Assembly: GCF_001465545.3 (NCBI RefSeq)
Contig: NZ_CP013480.3
Location: forward strand, 1,550,001 to 1,614,000
DNA: 64,000 nt
Direction: 5' to 3'
Source of the DNA: Pandoraea norimbergensis
GTDB taxonomy: Bacteria > Pseudomonadota > Gammaproteobacteria > Burkholderiales > Burkholderiaceae
Positions 49,112 through 58,871 of this stretch are shown here, piece by piece. The notes under the pieces were generated by a model. It was given only the letters and a program-made list of their open reading frames with translations. It did not search any database and had not been told where the DNA came from. Positions within the stretch are counted from its first letter, which is position 1. Every line of letters begins with the position of its first letter. Position numbers and translations under genes: made by a program.

Positions 49112-50065
49112 ATGACCCTGCCGCTCTCCTCTTTGCCCGCCGGGCTGTGGCGTGCCAGTGAACTGGCGCAATACCACCGTGCCGGCCAACCGACAGGCTT
49201 TGCCGCGCTCGACGCGGAGCTGCCCGGTGCCGGCTGGCCGCATGGTGCAGTGACCGAGTTACTGAGTGAGCGCCCGGGCATCGGTGAGTGGCGGCTGCTG
49301 GCACCTGCCCTGCGCGATCTCACGCAAGCGGGCCAGCCGGTGATGGTCATCGCGCCGCCAATGCTGCCGTATGCCCCGGCGCTGGCGGGGTGGGGCATCG
49401 ATCTGCGCTGGTTGAGCGTGGTGACGCGCCCGGAGCGTAACGCGCCCCGTTCGGCACCGGCAACGCGAACGACCACACGAATGGCAGCAGGAACGACCAC
49501 ACGAACAGCAATACGAACGACAGCAGGAACGACAGTAGGAACGACGGCACGCGCGCGCGGTGTTCGCGCAGAAGATCGCGACATGCTCTGGTGTGCCGAG
49601 CAGGCACTCAAGAGCGCGTGCTGCGGGGCCGTGCTGGCATGGCTGCCGGCAGCGACGCCCGAGCAGATCCGGCGGCTTCAGGTCGCCGCGGGCGGGGGAG
49701 ATGCACTCGCATGGGTCATGCGCCCACCGACGGCAGCGGCCACCGCGTCTGCCGCATCGCTACGGCTTGGGTTGAGCGTGGGCGAGGACAGCCGCCTCGG
49801 TGTGCAATTCCACAAACGCCGGGGGCCGCCGCGTACCGAGCCGCTCTGGCTGACATTGCCTGCGCCGTATGTGCGTGCGGAACACCCGACACAACCGGTG
49901 GCCGGGGACGATGCTGCCGTACCGTTGGCCCCGCGGCCAGCGCCTTCATCCGCACCCTCTGCGGTGCCTTCTGCCTCTGCTTCCGGAGTTTCGCATGGCT
50001 TGCTGGATCGCCCTGCACCTGCCATTTCTCGCGCTCGAGATCGCCTCCCCGCCAACGCGGGCTGA
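49112..50065 (+). CDS. imuA: SOS mutagenesis protein ImuA (SulA/RecA-like)
   Basis: A 317-residue RecA/SulA-related protein of the ImuA-ImuB-DnaE2 translesion mutasome. Conserved parts are the N-terminal PAGLWRASEL, then GFAALDAELPGAGWPHGAVTELL, and the later DMLWCAEQALKSACCGAVLAWLP block. A Thr/Arg low-complexity stretch (residues about 118-150, coded by a degenerate repeat at 49461-49548) interrupts the region. A LexA box lies 14 bp before ATG 49112. The gene overlaps imuB by 71 bp and is transcribed as an SOS operon with imuB and dnaE2. Confidence 0.92.
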   Translation: MTLPLSSLPAGLWRASELAQYHRAGQPTGFAALDAELPGAGWPHGAVTELLSERPGIGEWRLLAPALRDLTQAGQPVMVIAPPMLPYAPALAGWGIDLRWLSVVTRPERNAPRSAPATRTTTRMAAGTTTRTAIRTTAGTTVGTTARARGVRAEDRDMLWCAEQALKSACCGAVLAWLPAATPEQIRRLQVAAGGGDALAWVMRPPTAAATASAASLRLGLSVGEDSRLGVQFHKRRGPPRTEPLWLTLPAPYVRAEHPTQPVAGDDAAVPLAPRPAPSSAPSAVPSASASGVSHGLLDRPAPAISRARDRLPANAG

Positions 50066-51659
50066 CGTCGACACGACCGTCGTGCTCGCGCAGTCGCGCG
50101 TCTGGCAGGCGAGCGAGGCGGCGCAGGCAGCGGGCGTGCAACCCGGCATGCGTCGTGGGGGTGTCCTCGCGTTGTTGCCGCAAGCCCGATTTCACGAGCG
50201 CGACGAAGCCGCCGAGACCCTCGCGCTCGAAGCCTTGGCACTGGCGTTGTTGCGTTTCGGTCCTGATGTCGCGATCGCGTCGCACCAGTGCGTGCTGATC
50301 GACGTCGCGCCGAGCCTGCGTTTGTTCGGCGGTCTGGCGTCGTTGGCGGCACAGGTGCTCGATAGTGCCGATGCTCTCGGGCATCGCGCGTCGCTGGGTG
50401 TCGCGGCGACGGCCAGCGCAGCCGCATTGCTGGCACGTGTCGGCGACAGAGGGGATGCCCCGGTGTTCGCCGGGACGCTCCCCCCGTGTTTGCCACCACC
50501 GCTGGCGGCGCTGCCGCAGCAACTCGATCCGTTGTCCGTGGCGTTGCTGCACGAGGCGCAGCCGTGGCTCGACTGGCTGGCGCAGATCGGTTGCGCAACG
50601 CTGGGCGAATTGCGTGCTCTGCCCGCTAGCGGCATGCGACGCCGTTGCGGTGCGGCGTTGCCGGCGTCGCTTGCGCGGGCTTATGGCGAAACCCCTGAAG
50701 CCCCGGACTGGTATCGCGCGCCGCCGCACTTCGAGGCGGTGCTGCCGCTGCCGTCGCTCACACATGATGTGGAAGTCTTGCTGTTTGGCTTGCGCCGCCT
50801 GCTCGCACAACTCACTGGCTGGCTGACGGCCGGGCAACTGGCGACGCGTGCCCTCACGCTGGTGCTTGAGCATGAGCCGCTCGGGCGTCACACGCTTGAA
50901 CCGACGCGTTTCGACATTCGGCTGGCCGAGGCGAGTGCGGCGCCGGCGCACCTGCTTTCGCTGTGCAAGGAACGATTGGCACGTTCGCCGCTGGTCGCGC
51001 CGGTGCTCACGTTGCGGCTGGATGTCACACAAACCGCAGCACACGTGCCACTAAGCGGCAGCCTGCTGCCCGAGCCGGGACGCGCCCGGCAGGATTTCGT
51101 ACAACTGATCGAGCGCATGGCGGCGCGTTTGGGCGACGAGCACGTGCGACGGCTGCAAGTGCGTGGCGACCACCGGCCCGAAGCGGCGTTTGCGAGCGTG
51201 GCGTATGGCGCGGGCGGGGCCGCGACAGGGGCAGGTGGGGGCAGCGGGGCAGCAAAGACAGCCAAGACGGCAAAGCGCCCGGGCACCGGCAATGCCCGGG
51301 GAGACAGCGTGTTGACCGAGAACGTGGCGGCAGCGGGTTCGCGCGGCGAGATCCCGCTAGGCATCGCCCATGGAGAAGCGGCGGCACGCGCGGCGCGTGC
51401 GCCATTGCCGCCTCGCCCAGCGTGGTTGCTCGATGCGCCGCAGCGGCTCATGGTGCGCGACGAACGCCCGTGGCGGCAAGGGCCGTTGCAGTTGGTCAGT
51501 GGCCCCGAGCGTATCGAGGCGGGGTGGTGGGAGCCGGGTACGGTCACGCGCGACTACTTCATTGCGGCCGATACCACCGGGGCGTTGCTGTGGCTGTTTC
51601 GCGAGCGGCCCGTCCACGGGGCGGACGCCGCGTGGTATCTGCACGGCTTGTTCGGCTGA
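49995..51659 (+). CDS. imuB: Inactive Y-family DNA polymerase homologue ImuB
   Basis: A 554-residue protein of the Y-family fold, which acts as a hub linking DnaE2, ImuA and the sliding clamp. The start MACWIALHLPFLALEIA is characteristic of ImuB. The Y-family acidic active-site residues are not recognisable, as expected for ImuB. A low-complexity Gly/Ala/Lys stretch lies at about 405-430. GGAG at 49984-49987 precedes ATG 49995, and the gene overlaps imuA by 71 bp. A canonical clamp-binding motif was not located with certainty. Confidence 0.92.
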   Translation: MACWIALHLPFLALEIASPPTRADVDTTVVLAQSRVWQASEAAQAAGVQPGMRRGGVLALLPQARFHERDEAAETLALEALALALLRFGPDVAIASHQCVLIDVAPSLRLFGGLASLAAQVLDSADALGHRASLGVAATASAAALLARVGDRGDAPVFAGTLPPCLPPPLAALPQQLDPLSVALLHEAQPWLDWLAQIGCATLGELRALPASGMRRRCGAALPASLARAYGETPEAPDWYRAPPHFEAVLPLPSLTHDVEVLLFGLRRLLAQLTGWLTAGQLATRALTLVLEHEPLGRHTLEPTRFDIRLAEASAAPAHLLSLCKERLARSPLVAPVLTLRLDVTQTAAHVPLSGSLLPEPGRARQDFVQLIERMAARLGDEHVRRLQVRGDHRPEAAFASVAYGAGGAATGAGGGSGAAKTAKTAKRPGTGNARGDSVLTENVAAAGSRGEIPLGIAHGEAAARAARAPLPPRPAWLLDAPQRLMVRDERPWRQGPLQLVSGPERIEAGWWEPGTVTRDYFIAADTTGALLWLFRERPVHGADAAWYLHGLFG

Positions 51660-51710
51660 ACGCGCCTGAGCGAGCCCGAGCGAGCCTGAACGAGCCGGAA
51701 GGGTGTTTCC

Positions 51711-54700
51711 ATGGATATCGACGATTTCTTACCTTGGCAGGGCCCGACCGAAGGCCTCGCCGCCAACGATGACAGTGCCGACGAATCGGTTGCCAAACCC
51801 ACGGCGCCGGTCGACCCGCGTGCGGCCGACGACGGCAGCCTGCCCGCGTATGCCGAACTGCACTGCCTGTCGAACTTCTCGTTTCAGCGCGGGGCATCGC
51901 ATCCGGAAGAGCTGGTCGCACGTGCGGCGCATCTGGGCTACACCGCGCTGGCGATTACCGACGAATGCTCGCTCGCGGGCGTGGTGCGGGCATTGGCTGA
52001 GGTCGTGCAGCATCCGTCGGTATCACTCATCGTCGGCAGTGAATTTCGGCTGACACCAGAGGCACCGGACACCGCCTCGTCATCGACGAAAGCGACGACA
52101 TCGTCACAACGCGACGGACTAGGTCGTCAGGTAACCGGTGAGTTCTCGACAGACTTGTTCACTGACGCCCTCTCGTCGGACCTTCGAGCACTGGGCACCG
52201 TGCATCTGGTGGCACTCGCTCAGCATCGCGAGGGCTACGGCAATCTCTCCGAGATGATTACGCTCGGGCGCATGCGTGGCCCGAAGCGTGGATACCGGCT
52301 GCATGCGCGCGACTTCAGTGCACCGGACGAAGCACAGGCGCATCTGCGCGGCTTGCCCGGTTGTCTGCTGATTCTCGTGCCCGATGCCGACGCGAGCGCC
52401 GCGCAGATACTTGCGCAAACCCGCTGGGCGGCAGCGACCTTCGGCGAGGGGCGCGTGTGGCTTGCACTTGAACGGCGCCATCGTGCCGACGACGAAGCCC
52501 ATCTGGCGAAACTGCGCGCTATCTCGACCGAATGCGGCGTGCCACTCGTCGCCACGGGCCATGTGCTGATGCATGTTCGCTCGCGCAAGCCATTGCAGGA
52601 CACGCTGACCGCCATCGGGCTGGGCCAGCCGGTACAGACGTGCGGGCTGGCGCTCACGGCCAACGCAGAACAGCACCTGCGGGCGCGCTTGCGGCTTGCA
52701 TGGCTCTATCCAGCGGAGGCGCTGGCCGAGACGATTGTCATTGCTTCGCGTTGCCATTTCGATCTGCGCAGCCTGCGTTACGAGTATCCGGAAGAGCTGG
52801 TGCCGGCAGGTCACACGCCGCCGACTTATCTGCGTCAGGAGGTCGAAGCCGGGCTGAAGCGCCGCTACCCGGCGGGCATTCCGCAGAAGGTCCGCAAGCT
52901 CATCGAAGACGAGCTCAAGCTCATTGGCGAGCTCGAATACGAGCCTTATTTCCTGACGGTCTACGACATCGTGAGCTTCGCGCGCAGCGTGAACATCCTG
53001 TGTCAGGGGCGCGGCTCGGCGGCCAACTCGGCGGTGTGCTATTGCCTGGGCATCACCGAGGTCGATCCCGATCAGGTGAAGTTGCTGTTCGGGCGGTTTC
53101 TGTCGAAAGAGCGCAACGAGCCACCCGATATCGACGTGGACTTCGAGCATCAGCGGCGCGAAGAGGTCATCCAGTACATCTACAACAAATATGGCGTGGA
53201 CCGCGCCGCGCTGGCGGCGACCGTAATCAGTTACCGCATGCGCAGCGCGGTGCGCGATACGGGGCGCGCGCTGGGCATTGATCTGTCGATCGTCGAGCAG
53301 GTGGCGCAGAGCCAGCAGTGGTGGGATGGCCGCGAGAATCTGCTCGCGCGGATGGCGGCGCAGGGGCTCTCGCCCGATGCGCCGACCACACGGTTATGGG
53401 CGGATCTGGTGGCGCGGCTGATTGGCTTTCCGCGTCACTTGTCGCAGCACGTGGGGGGCTTCGTGATCTCACGCGACAAGCTCTCTCGGCTGGTGCCGAT
53501 TGCACCGGCGGCGATGGAGAATCGCTACGTCATTCAATGGGACAAGGATGACATCGACACCCTCAAGCTGCTCAAGGTCGACGTGCTGGCGCTCGGCATG
53601 CTCAGTGCGTTGCGCCGCACGCTCGATCTGCTGGGCGAGTGGCGAGGTGTGCCGATGACGCTGGCCGATATTCCGAAAGAAGATCCCGCGACGTACGGCA
53701 TGATTCGCCGCGCCGACACCATCGGCGTGTTCCAGATCGAATCGCGTGCGCAGATGAGCATGCTGCCGCGGCTAAAACCGGAAACGTACTACGACCTCGT
53801 GATCGAAGTCGCGATCGTGCGGCCGGGGCCGATTCAGGGCGGCATGGTGCATCCGTATCTGCGGCGCAAGCAGGGCAAGGAGAAGGTGGAGTATCCGCGC
53901 GAGGAGATCAAGGCGGCGCTGGAGCGCACGTTGGGTGTGCCGATTTTTCAGGAGCAGGTGATGCAGGTCGCGATGATTGCGGCCGACTTCACGGCTGGCG
54001 ACGCCGATCAGTTGCGACGCTCGATGGCGGCGTGGCGGCGCAAGGGCGGACTTGAGAAATTCCAGACGCGGATCATCGACGGCATGTTGAAGAACGGCTA
54101 TCCGCGCGATTTTGCCGAAGCCATCTGCCGGCAGATCGAGGGCTTCGGCGAGTATGGTTTTCCGGAGAGTCACGCCGCGAGTTTTGCGTTGCTGGCATAT
54201 GCGAGTGCGTGGCTGAAATGCCATGCACCGGAGATGTTTTTGTGCGGCTTGCTCAACAGTTTGCCGATGGGGTTTTATTCGGCGTCGCAACTGGTGCAGG
54301 ATGCACGGCGGCATCGGGTGGAAGTGCGTCCGGTCGATGTGTGCGTGAGCGATGTCGACTCGCTGCCCGAGGCGCGCATCGGGCGCTATGGCAATGCGCG
54401 GCGCCCGGCGGTGCGGTTGGGGTTGTCGCTGGTGAAGGGGTTGTCTGGCGAGGGCGCGACGGCGATTGAGCGGGCGCGCCGGCAACGGCCGTTTACCGAC
54501 ATCGACGATCTGACCGCACGTGCGGCGTTATCGCGGCACGATCTCGATGCGTTGGCGGCGGCCGATGCGTTGTCGGGGCTGCTGGGCAGTCGGCGTCAGG
54601 CGCGTTGGGCGGTGGCAGCGTGGCAGCCCCCGACGCCATTGCTGGGGGCGACGACCTTGCGCGACGCCGTGCCGGGGAGTGCCGGCGAGCGGGTAGTGTT

Positions 54701-55133
54701 GCCACCGATGCTGGAGGGGCAGGACATCGTGGCGGACTACGCGAGCACGGGGCTGACGTTGCGCCGGCATCCGTTGATGTTGTTGCGCGAGAAGCTTGAG
54801 AAGATGCGCGTGCGTACCGCGAAGGCGTTGCAGGCGGACGCGGTGCATGGGCGGCGGGTAAGAGCGGCGGGGATCGTGACGGGACGGCAGCGGCCGGGCA
54901 CGGCCAATGGCACGGTATTCGTATCGCTGGAAGACGAGACGGGCATCATCAACGTGATCGTGTGGCCCGATCTGGTCGAGACGCAACGCAAGGAATTGCT
55001 GGCGTCGTCGTTACTGGGCGTGGAAGGGGTATGGCAACGCGAGGAGCGCGTGATGCATCTGGTCGCCCACCGCCTGATCGATCTCTCGTCGATGCTGGGT
55101 GAGCTGACCATCTCAAGTCGGAATTTTCATTGA
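51711..55133 (+). CDS. dnaE2: Error-prone DNA polymerase III alpha subunit DnaE2
   Basis: A 1140-residue C-family polymerase that performs SOS translesion synthesis with ImuA and ImuB. An N-terminal PHP domain begins YAELHCLSNFSF; the polymerase core contains PDIDVDF with the catalytic aspartates Asp475 and Asp477, and LLKVDVLALGML with the third aspartate, Asp624; the OB-fold region follows near the C-terminus (GIVTGRQRPGTANGTVFVSLED). It is about 60-100 residues longer than usual DnaE2, because of a 45-residue N-terminal extension and a low-complexity Ser/Thr insertion at 52060-52190 within the PHP region. GGAAGGG precedes the ATG. Third gene of the LexA-controlled operon. Confidence 0.96.
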   Translation: MDIDDFLPWQGPTEGLAANDDSADESVAKPTAPVDPRAADDGSLPAYAELHCLSNFSFQRGASHPEELVARAAHLGYTALAITDECSLAGVVRALAEVVQHPSVSLIVGSEFRLTPEAPDTASSSTKATTSSQRDGLGRQVTGEFSTDLFTDALSSDLRALGTVHLVALAQHREGYGNLSEMITLGRMRGPKRGYRLHARDFSAPDEAQAHLRGLPGCLLILVPDADASAAQILAQTRWAAATFGEGRVWLALERRHRADDEAHLAKLRAISTECGVPLVATGHVLMHVRSRKPLQDTLTAIGLGQPVQTCGLALTANAEQHLRARLRLAWLYPAEALAETIVIASRCHFDLRSLRYEYPEELVPAGHTPPTYLRQEVEAGLKRRYPAGIPQKVRKLIEDELKLIGELEYEPYFLTVYDIVSFARSVNILCQGRGSAANSAVCYCLGITEVDPDQVKLLFGRFLSKERNEPPDIDVDFEHQRREEVIQYIYNKYGVDRAALAATVISYRMRSAVRDTGRALGIDLSIVEQVAQSQQWWDGRENLLARMAAQGLSPDAPTTRLWADLVARLIGFPRHLSQHVGGFVISRDKLSRLVPIAPAAMENRYVIQWDKDDIDTLKLLKVDVLALGMLSALRRTLDLLGEWRGVPMTLADIPKEDPATYGMIRRADTIGVFQIESRAQMSMLPRLKPETYYDLVIEVAIVRPGPIQGGMVHPYLRRKQGKEKVEYPREEIKAALERTLGVPIFQEQVMQVAMIAADFTAGDADQLRRSMAAWRRKGGLEKFQTRIIDGMLKNGYPRDFAEAICRQIEGFGEYGFPESHAASFALLAYASAWLKCHAPEMFLCGLLNSLPMGFYSASQLVQDARRHRVEVRPVDVCVSDVDSLPEARIGRYGNARRPAVRLGLSLVKGLSGEGATAIERARRQRPFTDIDDLTARAALSRHDLDALAAADALSGLLGSRRQARWAVAAWQPPTPLLGATTLRDAVPGSAGERVVLPPMLEGQDIVADYASTGLTLRRHPLMLLREKLEKMRVRTAKALQADAVHGRRVRAAGIVTGRQRPGTANGTVFVSLEDETGIINVIVWPDLVETQRKELLASSLLGVEGVWQREERVMHLVAHRLIDLSSMLGELTISSRNFH

Positions 55134-55202
55134 GGGGTTTTCGATAGGATGGAGCTTTCGCGGTATCGCGATCGATTCCGCAATGTTTCCCGAGGACCCA
55201 CC

Positions 55203-55514
55203 ATGACCCGACAAGTACCCCTGGCGACACCGGGCGTGATCCTCATGCAGGATTGGCTCGGCCCGATGGGCCTCTCGCAATACGCGCTCGCGAAGGCGAT
55301 CAGCGTGCCCCCTCGCCGCATCAACGAGATTGTGCTTGGCAAGCGGTCGATTACTGTCGACACTGCACTGCGACTCGGTGCGTTCTTCGGCGTCGATGCG
55401 CAGAGCTGGTTGAATCTGCAAAATCACTACGATGCTGAAATCGCCAGAGCGGAGATCGCCGACGAGCTACGTGAAATCAAACGTAACGCCAAGCATCTTC
55501 TGGCGGCTGCCTGA
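55203..55514 (+). CDS. HigA-like antitoxin-type DNA-binding protein (orphan)
   Basis: A 103-residue XRE-family protein of the HigA/VapI addiction-module antitoxin type: TPGVILMQDWLGPMGLSQYALAKAISVPPRRINEIVLGKRSITVDTALRLGAFFG is the characteristic helix-turn-helix core. GAGGA precedes ATG 55203; a longer in-frame start at 55149 adds 18 residues that overlap the intergenic leader. HigA antitoxins normally follow a HigB toxin, but the space upstream holds only the end of dnaE2, so no partner toxin is visible. It may be a solitary regulator or a remnant. Confidence 0.82.
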   Translation: MTRQVPLATPGVILMQDWLGPMGLSQYALAKAISVPPRRINEIVLGKRSITVDTALRLGAFFGVDAQSWLNLQNHYDAEIARAEIADELREIKRNAKHLLAAA

Positions 55515-55527
55515 GTCGACAATAAAC

Positions 55528-55549
55528 AAGGGGGCACGCATGCCCCCTT
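55528..55549. terminator. Hairpin between the HigA-like gene and the convergent permease
   Basis: AAGGGGGCA at 55528-55536 pairs with TGCCCCCTT at 55541-55549 around CGCA. Neither side has a long T-run, but the location between convergent genes fits a terminator. Confidence 0.6.
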
Positions 55550-55577
55550 ATTCATTCTGCTGATTCCGCTACAGCCG

Positions 55578-56951
55578 TCAATGCGCCGCGTCCGCCTGTC
55601 GGCCGGCTTCCTGTGCAAGCGCGCTGGCTTCTTCTTCGCTACGCAGCCCGTTGAAATGGAAGTTGAGCAGCACCGCGCTGATCGACGCCAGCAAAATGCC
55701 GCTGTGGAAGAACGGCGCCAACGCGTGCGGCAGCTTCATGAAGAACTTGTCCGAGGCCACCGGAATCATGCCCACGCCGATGCTGATCGCAATGATGTAC
55801 AGGTTGTAACGGTTTTTCGAGAGATCGACGGTCGAGAGAATCTTCACGCCCGTGGCCGTCACCATGCCGAACATCACGATCCCCGCGCCACCCAGCACGA
55901 ACTGCGGCACCGACGCGACCACGTGCGCTACCTTCGGGAACAGCCCGAGCGCGATCAGGATCAACCCGCCCATCGCACACACCCAGCGGCTCTTCACCCC
56001 CGTCACGCCAACCAACCCCACGTTCTGCGAGAACGAGGTGTACGGAAACGTGTTGAATACACCACCGATCAGCGTCCCCAGCCCATCGACCCGCAGACCG
56101 CGCACCAGCGTCTTCTGATCGACCGGGCGCCCCACGATGTCGCCCACGGCGAGAAACATGCCGGTTGATTCGATGAACGTCACGAGCATCACCAGCGTCA
56201 TGGTGGCGATAGCAATCGGGTCGAAGCGCGGCACCCCGAAGTGGAACGGCATGACGAAGCCGAACCATGCCGCTTCGCTCACACCCGTGAACGATACTTT
56301 GCCCAACGCCACCGCGATCAGGGTGCCGAACAGAATGCCGAGCAGCACGGCAATGTTCGAGAAGAAACCCCGTACGTATTTGGTGATGAACAGAATGCAC
56401 AGCAACACGGCGAACGACACGCCCAGATAGAGCGGATTGCCATAGTCGGGGTTGCCGAAACCGCCCGCCGCCCAGTTGATCCCCACGCCCATGAGCGAGA
56501 TGCCGATCACAGTAATGACCGTGCCGGTCACCACCGGCGGGAATAGCCTCAGTAACTTCCCGATGAAGGGCGCAATGAGAATGCCGATGATGCCCGCCGC
56601 AATCGTCGCGCCGTAAATATCGAGCAAGCCGAGATCGGGGTTGGTGCCGATGGCGATCATCGGGGTCACGGCCGTGAAGGTCACACCCATCATGATCGGC
56701 AGGCGCAGGCCGAAGATCCACAGGCCAAGCGTCTGGATCAGGGTGGCGATACCGCAGGCAAACAAATCGGCATTGATCAGAAAGGCAATCTGGTCGACCG
56801 ACATCTTGAGCGCACCGCCGATGATCAGCGGTACCGCCACCGCCCCCGCGTACATCACCAGCACGTGTTGCAAGCCCAGCGTGAACAGCTTGGGGAGCGG
56901 CAGGCGCTCGTCGACCGGATGCACCGGTGCAGCTGCGGCAGTTTGCGTCAT
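55578..56951 (-). CDS. NCS2 xanthine/uric acid permease
   Basis: A 457-residue nucleobase:cation symporter of the NAT/NCS2 family with 14 predicted helices. The family signature QNVGLVGVTGVKSR (core motif with NVG) and the substrate-site acidic residue in FIESTGMF are present; the early GLQHVLVMYAGAVAVPLIIG matches the xanthine/uric acid clade (XanP/XanQ, UacT). AGGAGA precedes ATG 56951 (MTQTAAAAP); a longer in-frame start at 56984 lacks a site. Its likely cargo, xanthine or urate, links it to the xdh and guaD clusters about 30 kb away. Confidence 0.9.
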   Translation of the reverse strand: MTQTAAAAPVHPVDERLPLPKLFTLGLQHVLVMYAGAVAVPLIIGGALKMSVDQIAFLINADLFACGIATLIQTLGLWIFGLRLPIMMGVTFTAVTPMIAIGTNPDLGLLDIYGATIAAGIIGILIAPFIGKLLRLFPPVVTGTVITVIGISLMGVGINWAAGGFGNPDYGNPLYLGVSFAVLLCILFITKYVRGFFSNIAVLLGILFGTLIAVALGKVSFTGVSEAAWFGFVMPFHFGVPRFDPIAIATMTLVMLVTFIESTGMFLAVGDIVGRPVDQKTLVRGLRVDGLGTLIGGVFNTFPYTSFSQNVGLVGVTGVKSRWVCAMGGLILIALGLFPKVAHVVASVPQFVLGGAGIVMFGMVTATGVKILSTVDLSKNRYNLYIIAISIGVGMIPVASDKFFMKLPHALAPFFHSGILLASISAVLLNFHFNGLRSEEEASALAQEAGRQADAAH

Positions 56952-57345
56952 GTCTTCTCCTGATCCGACGTTACGGTGGGACATCGTTGTGTTACATGGC
57001 GAACCGAGCGTAAATTTTTTATTGACGCACAGCGAGTGCAGTCAAAAACAAGCCGGTGCGGCAGCGCGTGTCAGGCGAGCCGTGCAATGCGTTTTACGAT
57101 GGAGAAAAACTGCGGTATTGGCGACATGGTATGCCGTTGCGGAGCACCGCACCAGATGGGCTGAAAAGCCTTGTCGCGTATGGGGTTGGCGTGAATGCCG
57201 AAGAGGGTAGGGATGGCGCGGGGCGCAACACAGCGGTGCCAGAATCGTCCAGCGAGAAAATGCCGAAGCCGCGACGCGGCTCCGGCATATATCGAATCCC
57301 GAATACTAAAGATTGCTCCCGGCGTATGGCCGCAAGCCGGTGAGA
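56952..57345. other. Intergenic stretch between the permease and the HDOD gene
   Basis: About 390 bp with no supported gene. The permease promoter lies at its left end; an intrinsic terminator for the HDOD/EAL operon lies at 57261-57287 (minus strand). Confidence 0.45.
57261..57287 (-). terminator. Intrinsic terminator of the EAL-HDOD operon
   Basis: On the minus strand TGCCGGAGCCGCG pairs with CGCGGCTTCGGCA with one mismatch and is followed by TTTTCTCGC. Confidence 0.75.
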
Positions 57346-58854
57346 TCAGCGCGTACCGGTGGTGCCGGTGGTACCGGTCGGCTTGCGCAGCGAGTCGCTG
57401 GCGGTGACCGGTGCGGCACCCCCGTGCTGTGCTGCGCTCTCGAGTTTGCTGGAGATCTCTTCGCCCATGTGATGGAGAAACTCCATTTCCTTCGCGCCGA
57501 TGCCGCCCGCGCAAAGGGCGCCGCCCCAGTCGCCGTAGAGCAGTGCCACGGTCTGGTTGCGCTGACGCACCGGCAGCAGGAAGAACGACTTCACATGCGC
57601 GAAATGCTGTCGATGCCAGATCGGGATACGCGGCACGATGCGCGGCTCGCGGGCATTGTCGATCAGGATGGCGCGACCGTTGGTGAGCGCCAGATGGAAC
57701 ACGTCCGGCTCGAACGCCTCGGGGAACGTGAGGCCCAGCAGCGGCTGCACGTCGCGCCCAATGCCGAAGCGCATCTCGAAGACCTTGCTCGTCGGCACGC
57801 GCACGAACGCGGCGCAGTTGACGAAGCCCAGCGATTGCAGAATCGCTTCCAACGTCAGGTTGAGCAGCCCGACGGCATCGGTCTCACCGGTCGCGGCCCG
57901 CACTTCGGAAAGCCCGTCGGCCAGACGCCGTGCCGAGTCGAGCGGCTTGCCGGCCGGCGGCGGGTTCTTGTTCGAGGCGCGGGTGCTGATCGCGATGAAT
58001 TCCTGATGGCTCGTGTCGCGGGCCATTTCTTCGCCCACGGAGACCACTTCGCTGATATCGAGCGCCAGCCGGTCGGCGTAACGCTCGGCCAGCTCGGCCA
58101 AACGCGCCGGGTCGGCACCACGCGTGAGCTCGGTCACCATCTCGTTCGACATGTTCGCCACGGCGCACAGCCAATCGGCGTGCGAGAGCGGGGCGTCGCC
58201 TTCGAGATCGATGGGGCGCATGCTCGTCGCAATCGATTCGGGCAGGCCCCACTTGCGCGCGGCCGCTTCGGCCAGCTCGGGGAACGTGATGCCGAGTACG
58301 CGCTCACAGGCATCGCTGTCGCTGATGCCTTCTTCGACGGAAATTCGTTGAATCTCGACCCATTCGTTGGGGAAGCAGTAGGTCACGAGCAGGCGCGCCA
58401 CATGATGCAGCAGCGTGCAGACCACGGCTTCTTCACCGTCGCGAATACCGTTCTTGGCGGTGATGTCGCGTGCGAAGGCCCCGGCGAGGGTGGCGCGAGC
58501 AAGCTCGCGCGCCATATCGTCACGGCGCGAGGCGACTTCGCCGAAGCCTTCCAGCAGCTTCAGGCTCAGCGCCAGGTGACCGATGGTATCGACGCCCAGA
58601 ATCATGATGGCGCGCGAGACGGTCGTCACGTTGCAGCCGAACGGGGCGTACATGGCCGAGTTGGCCAGCCGGATCACTTTCTGGGTGAGGGCAAAGTCCG
58701 ACAGCACCGACGACGCCAGGTCGGCAGTGCTGGTGTTTTCGCTTTGCATGGCAGACACGATGCCCGTGACCGAGCGTTGCAGCGACGGGAAGTCGCCGCG
58801 CTCAGCCATGCGCTGCCACAGCAATTCGAGCGTTTTTTCTTTCGTCAGGCTCAT
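57346..58854 (-). CDS. HDOD-domain signalling protein with GAF-like domain
   Basis: A 502-residue cytosolic protein. An N-terminal HDOD domain (MAERGDFPSLQRSVTGIVSAM, VIRLANSAMYAPFG, SRAIMILGV) lies at residues 15-210, and a GAF-like sensory domain at about 310-470 (VGLLNLTLEAILQSLGFVNCAAF, IDNAREPRI, FFLLPVRQ). The C-terminal tail is Ser/Thr/Pro-rich. It starts 17 bp past the GGDEF/EAL gene, making a signalling operon. HDOD proteins often couple environmental signals to cyclic-di-GMP or motility; the output is not known. Confidence 0.88.
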   Translation of the reverse strand: MSLTKEKTLELLWQRMAERGDFPSLQRSVTGIVSAMQSENTSTADLASSVLSDFALTQKVIRLANSAMYAPFGCNVTTVSRAIMILGVDTIGHLALSLKLLEGFGEVASRRDDMARELARATLAGAFARDITAKNGIRDGEEAVVCTLLHHVARLLVTYCFPNEWVEIQRISVEEGISDSDACERVLGITFPELAEAAARKWGLPESIATSMRPIDLEGDAPLSHADWLCAVANMSNEMVTELTRGADPARLAELAERYADRLALDISEVVSVGEEMARDTSHQEFIAISTRASNKNPPPAGKPLDSARRLADGLSEVRAATGETDAVGLLNLTLEAILQSLGFVNCAAFVRVPTSKVFEMRFGIGRDVQPLLGLTFPEAFEPDVFHLALTNGRAILIDNAREPRIVPRIPIWHRQHFAHVKSFFLLPVRQRNQTVALLYGDWGGALCAGGIGAKEMEFLHHMGEEISSKLESAAQHGGAAPVTASDSLRKPTGTTGTTGTR

Positions 58855-58871
58855 GTTGGCGGGGTGTCCGG

